Positions 17,993 through 27,000 of a stretch of DNA of 64,000 bases are shown piece after piece. Origin of the DNA: Veillonella absiana (GTDB taxonomy: Bacteria > Bacillota > Negativicutes > Veillonellales > Veillonellaceae); NCBI RefSeq assembly GCF_032970905.1, contig NZ_JAWJZA010000005.1; one strand, given 5' to 3'. The stretch's first letter is position 1, and each line of letters opens with the position of its first letter. Below the pieces are notes generated by a model. That model searched no databases. It was not told the DNA's origin and saw only the letters and a list, made by a program, of their open reading frames with translations. The translations under genes and the position numbers were made by a program.

Positions 17993-18815
17993 ATGAAAAG
18001 AAAATTACTTTATGCGGCGACTCTATTAGCTACGACGACGTTTATTTTTAATGTTCATGCAGGAGAGTATACATTAACGGGAAGGGCTGAAATAAGAGAT
18101 AATGCCCATGTAGCAGTCATCCATATAGGCGAAACTGTATATAAAGGGGAGCAGACAGTAGACTTTGATTTGACCGGAAAAAGTGTGACCGGCCTAAATT
18201 GGGGGGCTACCAGCAGTGACCAAAATGCAACCACCATTAAGGATATTCAAAATTTAAATATTCATTTACGCTCCCAAGGTCATGATGCAACTAATCCAAA
18301 TGCGATTCATCAAACTGTTGGTATCGGCGGTAATGTAGGCAACATTGAGGCCTCTAAAACAGCCATCAATCTCGATATCATCCAACAAAATGAAAGCAAC
18401 GTGCCTGTTGTCGGCATTCTAAGTGGCGCGGATAAAGACAATACACATGTTTCAAACTTACCTAATTTTAAATCTACCAATTCTGTAGAAGTAAAAGTTA
18501 AAAGTACGAATATATATATTGATGCTAAAGAATGGGCCACCCCAGAATCTGGAATAGCGCTATTATGGTACAAGGCCATGCTGCTATCAAAAATGAAACT
18601 AAAACGACCATCGTTTCAATACCATTGATCAAACTGCTAATGTAACGCAACTTGGTATTGATGTATTTAATACATCTAAAATGAATGTCCACCACATGGA
18701 TACCCTTCGCGTCGGTATTATGGGCGGTTATGCCAACATCCACACAGATGCAAAAGGTATGAAATATAATGCAAAAGGTATGAAATATAATGCCAAAGGT
18801 ACATTCGCATTTTAA
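17993..18815 (+). pseudogene. Secreted autotransporter-passenger-like protein, two frameshifts
   Basis: ATG 17993 (AGG upstream) starts MKRKLLYAATLLATTTFIFN with a signal peptide cut after VHA. The mature part is Asn/Thr/Asp-rich beta-type sequence typical of autotransporter passengers (GQ-D-N repeats, VKVKSTNIYIDAKE). The first frame ends at 18628, but homologous sequence continues: MVQGHAAIKNETKTTI in the next frame from about 18567, then NTIDQTANVTQLGIDVF to GTFAF and a stop at 18815 in the third frame. Two single-base shifts (about 18560-18567 and 18620) have broken it. No beta-barrel follows, so it was a passenger fragment even before the shifts. Confidence 0.65.
18749..18799 (+). repeat. 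21-bp tandem repeat in the passenger remnant
   Basis: The unit GCAAAAGGTATGAAATATAA plus T occurs twice in tandem, followed by a partial third copy. It encodes the repeated peptide AKGMKYN. Confidence 0.7.
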
Positions 18816-18865
18816 TTAAAATCTGCTAAACAGAATCCTAATTCTGAAAGTCCTATTAAACGTAA

Positions 18866-18912
18866 AATAGAGAGGTCGGCTACTCCCGCGGGAGTGGCCG
18901 ACCTCTCTTTCT
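18866..18912. terminator. Strong bidirectional hairpin terminator
   Basis: A GC-rich stem of about 18 bp (AGAGAGGTCGGC...GCCGACCTCTCT, inner ACTCCCGCGGGAGT) with a short T-run on the plus strand. It separates the two autotransporter remnants. Confidence 0.75.
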
Positions 18913-19434
18913 AGTATCTACTGCTAGTCATGATAGGCTTATAGGACTTAGGATAGCCCTCTACAAGACCACTGCGAGACATAGCAGCTACTGCTTCATA
19001 TGCCCAATGATTGCTTGGTACATCTGGGAACAATTTTGTAGTATCTACATTTGCATTAGTACCTGCAAAGCCATTCAACATAGCTGTTAATTTTTGAATT
19101 TGTGCATCTTGTTTAGCTACCACTTGTTTCAATTCTAATACTTCTTTACCGATAGCTACACGAGACTTGGAAACACCTTTCATACCGCCTACCTTTACAG
19201 ATACGCCGGCATTCAACATATTTTCACCATTGCCCATAGTGCTACCAATGCTGAACATCAAGTCTTCATTAGGACGATAGTAAGCACCCAATGCTACGGC
19301 ATTTTCGCCGCTATACTCAGCCCCATACGTGTGATTGGCCGAACTACCGCCTATAGTGACAGAACTAATACCATTAGAGATAAGTCCACCTGTACCAATT
19401 GTTATAGCAGCATTCCGCTCTAACATCCCCCCAG
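18911..19434 (-). pseudogene. Trimeric autotransporter (YadA anchor + coiled coil + SLH) C-terminal fragment
   Basis: The open frame (171 residues from 19426) has no signal peptide or usable start. It reads as part of a YadA-like membrane anchor (YSGENAVALGAYYRPNEDLM, MLNAGVSVKVG), a short coiled coil (EVLELKQVVAKQDAQIQKL), then an SLH segment LFPDVPSNHWAYEAVAAMSR. The SLH domain breaks off after GLVEGYP into unrelated residues and a stop. Negativicutes use SLH domains to tether the outer membrane to modified peptidoglycan, so an SLH after a YadA anchor fits that group. Both ends are lost. Confidence 0.7.
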
Positions 19435-19455
19435 ACGTTATTCAGGTTCTTTATC

Positions 19456-19480
19456 AACTGTTGAGATAACCTCAACAGTT
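19456..19480. repeat. 10-bp hairpin upstream of the YadA fragment
   Basis: AACTGTTGAG (19456-19465) and CTCAACAGTT (19471-19480) with a 5-nt loop. It has no adjoining T-run and its role is unknown. Confidence 0.45.
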
Positions 19481-19532
19481 AGCATAGATTCCTTATTCAG
19501 TAATATAAAAATATTCGGTAATATAAAAATAA

Positions 19533-19578
19533 GAACACCTCACCACCAACAGATTAATCTATTAGCAGTGGGGTGTTC
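19533..19578 (-). terminator. Terminator of the [FeFe] hydrogenase gene
   Basis: An 11-bp stem (GAACACCTCAC with GTGGGGTGTTC, one mismatch) with an AGATTAATCT palindrome in the loop. The minus-strand tail is TTATTTTTATATTA. Confidence 0.65.
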
Positions 19579-19620
19579 CTCTACACAAGCAGACAATCAA
19601 GTTATGCGCTTGTACATTAT

Positions 19621-21051
19621 TTAGTCTTTTTTAAACTTAGGTGATGTAGGGCAAGTTTCTGGCACTACGTCTTTGCGAACGCCAAGAATTTCACTACGAT
19701 CCACATAAGTTGTATGTAACAATTCATGTGGTTTGTGAGCCAATGGTTCACCTAAGAAGTTTTTGTAAATTGCTTTAATTTCAGGGCTTTCAAAGCTAGA
19801 ACGGAATTCATAATTAGCATCCGCATCATAAAGCCCAGCAATACGAGCTTCTTTAGTTTTTACAGCTTGAGGCAATTTTGTACGAGGTTGGCCACCGCCA
19901 CCGATACAGCCGCCTGGGCATGCCATCATTTCAATGAAGTCATAATGTTTGCCACTAGTTTTCAAGTCATTCAAGAAGTCGCGGATATTTTTACCACCAT
20001 GAGCTACGGCTACTTTTAAAGTAAGATCCCCAAGTTCTACGGTTGCCTCTTTTACACCTTGCATACCACGAACGTCTTCAAGATGAGTCAATGCTACTGG
20101 AGGTGGCTCTTGGCCCGTGACTAATTTATAAGCCGTACGCATAGCCGCTTCCATAACACCACCAGTGTTACCAAAGATAATGCTGGCACCAGTTTCTTGA
20201 CCGATTAATTCATCAAATTTGGATTCTTCGATGCTTTCAAAATCAAGATTTTCATCCTTAATCCATTGAATGAATTCACGAGTAGTGATGGAAATATCTG
20301 TATCCATGCCGATTTCTTCGTCATTGTAATAACGAGCAGCAGCATTTTGTTCAGGACGTTTTGTTTCTGCTTTTTTAGCAGTACAAGGATTCACGCTGAT
20401 AGACACGATTTGTTTAGGATTAAGACCTTTTGCCTCAGCGAAATATGTTTTTGCCACAGCCGCTTCCATAGCAATACAGCTACGAGTAGAGGAAATTTGA
20501 GGCAATAATTCAGGGAAATAAATTTCCGCAAAACGCACCCATGCTGGGCAACAGCTAGTAAATTGAGGTATAGGGCCACCAGTTTGTAAACGTTTTACCA
20601 ACTCGGACGCTTCTTCCATGATAGTCAAATCCGCACCAAAGTTAGTATCTACCACATAGTCAGCACCTAATGCACGAAGGGCCCCAACCATTTTGCCTTC
20701 AAGGAAGCTACCTGGTTCATAGCCGAAACCTTCGCCCAATGCTACGCGAACTGCAGGAGCCGTTTGGATAACAACGATTTTGTTAGGGTCCGCAATCGCT
20801 TCTTTCACCAAATGAAGTTCGGAACGAGCATGCATGGAATCAAATGGACAAGCAGATGTACATTGACCGCAATGGATACACATTGGAACATCACCGGTAG
20901 ATTCCAAATCATAATAATCAAGTACGCTCATCGTATCTGCGCAAGCGCGACGGCACAACGTACAGTTTTTACATTTTGAAATATCATGAATTATGGCAGG
21001 GTTGTCGAGAGCAATCGGCACACGTTTGTCAATAAATTCAAATTGAGACAT
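19621..21051 (-). CDS. [FeFe] hydrogenase
   Basis: 476 residues. Two [4Fe-4S] clusters are bound by CxxCxxCxxxC at 27-37 and CxxCxxCxxxC at 58-68. The H-cluster domain has L1 TSCCPAW (Cys167, Cys168), L2 NPCTAKKAE (Cys223) and L3 with Cys378 and Cys382 (MMACPGGCIGGGGQP). It makes or consumes H2 in the cytoplasm using ferredoxin-like electrons. L2 carries Asn where the common motif is MPC, which suggests a subgroup other than the classic clostridial A type. No HydB/HydC-like partner or maturase is adjacent; it is a single-gene unit with its own terminator. The start ATG 21051 follows AGGAGG. Confidence 0.9.
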   Translation of the reverse strand: MSQFEFIDKRVPIALDNPAIIHDISKCKNCTLCRRACADTMSVLDYYDLESTGDVPMCIHCGQCTSACPFDSMHARSELHLVKEAIADPNKIVVIQTAPAVRVALGEGFGYEPGSFLEGKMVGALRALGADYVVDTNFGADLTIMEEASELVKRLQTGGPIPQFTSCCPAWVRFAEIYFPELLPQISSTRSCIAMEAAVAKTYFAEAKGLNPKQIVSISVNPCTAKKAETKRPEQNAAARYYNDEEIGMDTDISITTREFIQWIKDENLDFESIEESKFDELIGQETGASIIFGNTGGVMEAAMRTAYKLVTGQEPPPVALTHLEDVRGMQGVKEATVELGDLTLKVAVAHGGKNIRDFLNDLKTSGKHYDFIEMMACPGGCIGGGGQPRTKLPQAVKTKEARIAGLYDADANYEFRSSFESPEIKAIYKNFLGEPLAHKPHELLHTTYVDRSEILGVRKDVVPETCPTSPKFKKD

Positions 21052-21334
21052 AAGGACCTCCTCAGTAGTACAATAGGTTACTCAACTATTACAACTAGTC
21101 TGTATTACTTAATCAGTGTAATTTAAATTACAGTTCATTATTATTATCAGCTATATTGAGAGTAAAATCAAGGATGATAAATAAATTTTATAGCCCTGAA
21201 ATCCTAGTAAAATATAAGGGATATTCACATTTCATCTTTCTCTACAAACTAAACAACACCTCTGCAATTGAGAATGGTACATACATTTAACAACCTGTCT
21301 GTTTAACCACTTATAAAATGAACGAACTCCATGT

Positions 21335-21994
21335 TTACGGTGCTACGAGATTTTCAAATGCTTCCCTTCCGTGAAAGCGCTCAAAATGATCCTGTGTCCG
21401 CGCTACATCTTTTACAGTTGGATCAATTTTGATGGCCCGTCCCAACCATTTGAGGGCCTCCTTATCTTGCTGCTGATCAGCGTAAATCGTAGCAATACCA
21501 TAGACGGACCACGTATTATTCGGATCTTTTTCCAATACCTTATCAAACCAGCCTTTAGATTCATTTAATTGGCCCATTAATTTATACACCATGGCCATAT
21601 TGTAAAAGTTCCCTACATTCTGTGGATTTAACTCATACGCTTTTTTAGTCATATCTAACCCCTGCGATGTATCTCCGTTGAGCGCGAGAGCAAAACCCTT
21701 GAGTGAATAGGCCTGATCATTCTGAGGACTCTTATCGACAACCAATTGAGCTGCCGCTATGGCACCAGGATAATCCCCATCGCTGAATAATTTTTGCGCC
21801 TCTGCGATTTCTGTAGTGTATTGCTTTATCTGTTCTACAGATTGAGTATTAGAATTCTGTGTAATTTCTATTGATGAAGAGGTATTTGGTTTAGATGAAT
21901 CGGGTTGATTATGCGCAGACTCAGTTGCACAACCACTAGTAATTAGTAATCCGAAACTCAACACCAAATACATACTATAGTGTTTTAAATTCAT
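21335..21994 (-). CDS. TPR-repeat lipoprotein
   Basis: 219 residues, starting at ATG 21994 with GGAGG 8 bases upstream. The signal peptide ends LLITSGC (Cys22). A Ser/Thr/Asn-rich linker follows, then about three to four TPR units (AQKLFSDGDYPGAIAAAQ, AYSLKGFALALNGDTSQGLD, GNFYNMAMVYKLMGQLNESK, VYGIATIYADQQQDKEALKW). It is probably a lipid-anchored periplasmic scaffold. The partner is unknown and neighbours give no clue. Confidence 0.75.
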   Translation of the reverse strand: MNLKHYSMYLVLSFGLLITSGCATESAHNQPDSSKPNTSSSIEITQNSNTQSVEQIKQYTTEIAEAQKLFSDGDYPGAIAAAQLVVDKSPQNDQAYSLKGFALALNGDTSQGLDMTKKAYELNPQNVGNFYNMAMVYKLMGQLNESKGWFDKVLEKDPNNTWSVYGIATIYADQQQDKEALKWLGRAIKIDPTVKDVARTQDHFERFHGREAFENLVAP

Positions 21995-22045
21995 TTTTAG
22001 TACCTCCTGCGTATTTATATTACAGCTATTATACAATGAAAAAAA

Positions 22046-22111
22046 CAGAACACCTATTTCTCGTAGTGACATTCGGCTATGCCGTAAGGAACTAGAGAAA
22101 TAGGTGTTCTG
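22046..22111 (-). terminator. Terminator with conserved 32-nt loop (copy 1)
   Basis: A perfect 17-bp stem (22046-22062 with 22095-22111) and a T7 run on the minus strand, downstream of the autotransporter barrel remnant. The 32-nt loop (22063-22094) matches the loop of the terminator at 23963-24042 at 25 of 32 positions, while the stems are unrelated. Confidence 0.8.
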
Positions 22112-22183
22112 CTTTTACTGTGCCTACTCAAAAGCTATTCATTTGTTTGTTAGGCAATACGTAAAGCTAATATAGCTTTCACA

Positions 22184-23287
22184 TTAGAATTTGTATTGAC
22201 CCCCAGCATTGAAACGATAGGTTTGTTCAAAATCGTTACCAATTGCTTTTTCAAAGTCGATGAACACAGATGTTTGATCGTTCAATTGAGTGGAACCACC
22301 AAGACCAACTGTCATCCAAGTGCCTTTGTTAGTTTTTTCGCTGCGGAATGCACCGGAGTTATCGTATGCGAACACACCAGTTTCACCCATGAACTCATGA
22401 AGAACATTTACATAACCGTACATTTGATGACGATCATTGCCACCGAATTCACGGCCTACGCGAATGCCCAAACGACTGATGAGGCTGTTTACGCTATCAA
22501 GTTCAGCACGCGTATCATTGCTATCGGAGAATTTCGTACCATTAATACGAGTGTATTGCAATTGAGCTTGCGGCTCGAAGAACCAACCTTTGTTACCATC
22601 GTATTTTTTACCAATTTCTGCACCCGCTTGGATGAAAGTAGCATCCGCGGAACCAGATACATTATCTACACCTACGGAGTAGTCAGCTTTGGAGCGACCA
22701 GCACGTAAGATGTAATCATGGTAGAAACCATCGTTACCAAGGAATGTATCGTAAGCACCTAAGCTCCAAGTTTTCATTTCAGAATCACGGCTAGCTAAAT
22801 CACCAAATGTTACATCATCCCAAGTGTATTTGAAGGAAACGCCACGGTGGTATGTACCACGTTTGGAATTAGTTTCTTCAGGATTTTTCTTCCAGTCATA
22901 ACCAAGTTCAGCCGTTTTGCCGCGTAGACGGAATTGACCATCCTTGCCCATGCGGTCATAACGCAAACGTACCCATAAACCATCTTCTTGATCGATAAAG
23001 CGCGCTTCGCCAAGACGTTTATTAAGATTATCCATATCAGTGATACGTCCATACATAGCTTGTGCTAAACGAGGTAATACTTTACCACCATCCATCAAAA
23101 TATCTTCAGATTTAACGATGTATACATTAGTTACATCAGCTGCTTCACCATAATTAGCCAATACATATTGGTTACCTGGCTTGTTGGCTGTCCATTCTGT
23201 GCCATTGTACGCTTCGTTATAAGCAGTATCGCTGTCATAGCTTACACCATTGTTGGAATATTTCAAGTAAATACGGTTAGAATACAA
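22184..23287 (-). pseudogene. Autotransporter beta-barrel, passenger lost
   Basis: 367 residues ending QTYRFNAGGQYKF, with the alternating pattern and terminal Phe of a 12-strand type Va autotransporter barrel. ILMDGGKVLPRLAQAMYGR precedes the barrel and GLWVRLRYDR starts it. There is no signal peptide, and the frame begins only at a TTG without a ribosome binding site. Directly upstream, in another frame, lies unrelated YadA-type passenger sequence, so two different adhesin genes were joined by a deletion near 23288. Without a signal peptide it cannot reach the outer membrane. Confidence 0.75.
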
Positions 23288-23705
23288 GCTAGTGCATCAT
23301 TTACTACAGTCATACCATCATCGTTGAGATATGTGTCTCCATATCAATGGATCCAGATGCACCTAAATCAAGATCCTCAGATAGCTTTACCGTTAATTTT
23401 GAGCCGTCAGACACAACACCAATATTATCTCTTAAACTGCTTTCAGCCGCACCGCCATCAATAGTGAGAGTTTCACCAGCCGCCACATTTTTTATTTGTC
23501 GCTCGTAACCGACTCTACCAATAGAAACTTGATCACCTGCTAAGGTTGTAGCACCGCCCGCAAAGTAATAAGTAGTTCCATTTAAAGTCGTACTAGGTAC
23601 TGCTGTCGCAGCCCTAGATGTATCAGAACCAGCACCAATAGCAATTGCTTGATTACCTTGTGCTGAAACCGATCAGCCAATAGCAACGTTGCCATTATCG
23701 TATAA
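23288..23705 (-). pseudogene. YadA-type adhesin head/connector remnant
   Basis: Read from about 23705 downwards it gives GNVAIG, an in-frame stop, then SVSAQGNQAIAIGAGSDT, VSIGRVGYERQIKNVAAGE and LTIDGGAAESSLRDNIGVV. These are head repeats and connector motifs of trimeric autotransporters (AIAIG, RQI-NVAAG). A further frameshift near 23333 precedes YLNDDGMTVVND. It then runs into the barrel fragment out of frame. At least one stop and two frameshifts. Confidence 0.7.
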
Positions 23706-23924
23706 AACCTAATCAAATCCAATAAAATCAAGCTACATTTAAAATTCTCGAAATAAATACAATTTTAATTCTATACTATAATTTTAGATATATTAATATG
23801 CCAACTTATTTTATTTTAATCATTTTATTTATTTTTCATTTTCAATAGGCTATACACTCCAGATTCTGTTAATGCGAAACGACAGCATTTAAGGAATAAA
23901 TACGGCACTAACGTAGTTGCTGAC

Positions 23925-24084
23925 CTGTAATCGTACAAACAATACACCTCTAGAGAAATGCATAAAAATAGAACCGTTGTGTTCTCGCAGCGACATTCGA
24001 CTTTGCCGTCAGGAGCAAGAGAATACAACGGTTCTATTTTTACTAGTTTACACTAGACATATGTGATTGTTTGTACGATTACAG
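23925..24084. repeat. 19-bp perfect inverted repeat enclosing the gltB terminator
   Basis: CTGTAATCGTACAAACAAT (23925-23943) and ATTGTTTGTACGATTACAG (24066-24084) are exact inverted copies that flank the terminator hairpin. The 160-bp unit resembles a small MITE-like element or a nested stem. The surrounding 23706-23924 stretch holds nothing else I can identify. Confidence 0.6.
23963..24042 (-). terminator. gltB terminator with conserved 32-nt loop (copy 2)
   Basis: A 24-bp stem (23963-23986 with 24019-24042, one G-U) ending in a T5 run on the minus strand, 50 bases after gltB. The loop (23987-24018) is homologous to that of the 22046-22111 terminator. Confidence 0.8.
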
Positions 24085-24091
24085 GAATCGA

Positions 24092-27000
24092 CTATTTAAC
24101 GTATTTATCTTTGAAGGCTGCTAATTGAGCATCTTCTTTGGATAATCCTTGTGCTTCATATTGTGCGATAGCATTATGCATTTCTTCATAAGCTAATGGC
24201 ACCACTTTTGTGAAGCGTTTATTGAATGTTTGCCAGTTATCAAGAATATGACGACCTTTTTTGGAATTTGTATGCAATACGTGTTGTTCAATTAATTCTT
24301 TAATACGAATCAAGTCTGTAGCACTAGCATCACGTGTTTCTACGAGACCAGTATTGCAATATCTTGTATCGAAATCAAGAACGTATGCGTAACCACCGGA
24401 CATACCAGCTGCAAAGTTACGACCTACTTTACCAAGCACGAGCACTTCGCCACCTGTCATGTATTCGCAACCATGATCGCCTACGCCTTCAACAACAGCA
24501 GTAACGCCACTATTACGAACGGCGAAACGTTCACCGGCCATACCATTGATGTACGCTTTACCAGATGTAGCACCGTAGAATGCTACGTTACCAATAAGGA
24601 TATTTTCATCCGCTTCGAAAATGGATTTTGCTGGTGGATATACAATGATGATACCGCCAGATAAACCTTTACCGAGGTAATCGTTCGCATCGCCTTCGAG
24701 TTCTAATGTCATACCTTTTGGAATGAAAGCACCAAAACTTTGTCCAGCGCTACCAACAAAGTTCAATTTAACTGTGTTTTCTGGCAGACCACTTTCACCA
24801 TATTTACGAACGATATCGGAACCAACGATAGTACCAACAACGCGATTCGTGTTATCAATAGCGAGTTTCGCACGGATTTGTTTTTGTTCCTCAATGGCAG
24901 GACGACACATACGAAGCAGTTTTGCCATATCCAGAGTATGAGTCAAACCATGATCTTGTTCGATAGCATGTTTATGACCAATGGAAGCATCTGTGTAAGG
25001 GCGGAACAAGATACGTTTCAAGTCCACACGAGACAATTTATAGTTATCGCCTTGAGATTTCGCACGAATCAAGTCAACGCGACCAACCAATTCATCAACG
25101 GAGCGAACACCAAGACGAGCCATGATTTCTTGTACTTCACGAGCAATGAACAAGAATAGACGTTCTACGTATTCAGGTTTACCAGTAAAGCGAGCACGTA
25201 ATTTTTCATCTTGTGTAGCAACGCCGTAAGGACATGTATTCATGTGACATACGCGGGCCATTTTACAACCTACCGCAACGAGTGGCAATGTACCGAAGCC
25301 GAAGATTTCAGCCCCCAAAGCAGCCGCTACCACAACGTCAAAACCAGTCATCAATTTGGAGTCTACTTCCAATTTAATGCGGTCACGCAAACGGTTGAGC
25401 ATCAATGTTTGGTGAGTTTCGGACAAACCTAATTCCCAAGGAATACCAGCATGTTTTACCGACGTACGACCAGCCGCACCAGTACCACCGTCATAACCGG
25501 AGATTAAGATGTTATCAGCTTTTGCTTTCGCAACGCCCGCAGCGATAGTACCAACGCCTGCTTCAGATGTCAATTTAACGGAAATACGAGCATAACGGTT
25601 CACGCATTTCAAATCGTAAATCAATTCCGCCAAATCTTCGATGGAGTAAATATCATGATGTGGTGGGGGGGACACGAGTTCTACACCTGGTGTAGAGTGA
25701 CGAGCACGCGCGATGTCAGGATATACTTTTTTACCTGGCAATTGACCGCCTTCGCCTGGTTTCGCACCTTGGGCACATTTAATTTGCAACTCACTAGCAT
25801 GGATGAGGTAATTCGCAGTTACACCGAAACGACCGGATGCAATCTGCTTAACTTCACTATTCATGCTATCCCCATTAGGTAATGGTTTGAAACGATTGAT
25901 ATCCTCGCCGCCTTCACCAGAGTTACTGGAGCAACCAAGACGGTTCATTGCTATGGCAATTGTTTCATGCGCTTCTTTACTAATGGCACCATAACTCATC
26001 GCACCAGCTTTGAAGCGTTTTACGATGGATTCTACAGATTCTACCTCTTCGATAGGAATCCCACCACCTACTGGATAATTCATTTCCATCAAGGAACGTA
26101 ATGTTACATGATAGTTTTCTTGAATATCCTTCGCGTATTCTTTATATTTCGCGTAATCGTTCTCGATCAAGGATTTTTGCAATGTGTCGATAGATTTAGG
26201 GTTGAATAAATGTTCTTCCCCGTTTTTCACCGGGCCATAGAAACCGCCTGGTTCGAGAACTGTTTCGTTTTCTTTGAAAGCTCGATTATGGCGTTGTACG
26301 CTTTCAATAGCGATACCACCAAGACCAATACCACCAATACGTGTTGGAGTGTTAACGAAGTATTTTTTGATAAAGTCTGTATTAAGGCCCAATGCTTCGA
26401 AGATTTGCGCGCCATGGTAACTACGTACAGTAGAAATACCCATTTTGGACATAACCTTCATGATGCCACCAACAGCTGCTTTGATGTAGTTTTTCTCAGC
26501 TTGTTCAGGCGTCAAATCACCCAAACGTTTATGAGCTTGCAAATCGCGAACAGTTTCAAATGCCAAGTATGGGTTGATAGCTGTTACACCATAACCAAGC
26601 AATGTACAGAAATGATGTACTTCGCGAGGTTCACCGGATTCAAGGATTAAGCCTACTTCTGTACGAAGCACTTTGCGAATCAAGTGATTATGAACTGCTG
26701 CTACGGCAAGCAATGCAGGGATTGGCGCGTGTTCAGCATCTACTCCACGGTCAGACAAGATGATAACATTTTGATCTGTACGTGCCACTTCTTCTGCTTT
26801 TGCACATAATTCATCTAGTGCCTCTTGTAAACCTTCGCGACCTTTACTTGGGTCAAAGAAGATTGGCAATGTTACCGTTTTCATACGACGACAATCTAAT
26901 TGTTTAATAGACGCCAACTCTTGGTTTGTCAAAATAGGTGTACGCATGCTGATCGCATAAGTACCTACTTTGTTAGGGTCCGTAAGGTTACCACTGTTGC

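Noticed and set aside
22063..22094. Terminator loop as a Neisseria-type DNA uptake sequence
   Set aside because: Only seven bases (ATGCCGT) match and copy 2 lacks the first of them. The resemblance alone is too weak; uptake function is kept only as a hypothesis.
23825..24028. 67-codon minus-strand frame downstream of gltB
   Set aside because: It lies across the terminator hairpin and the inverted repeat and has no ribosome binding site; it is a by-product of that structure.
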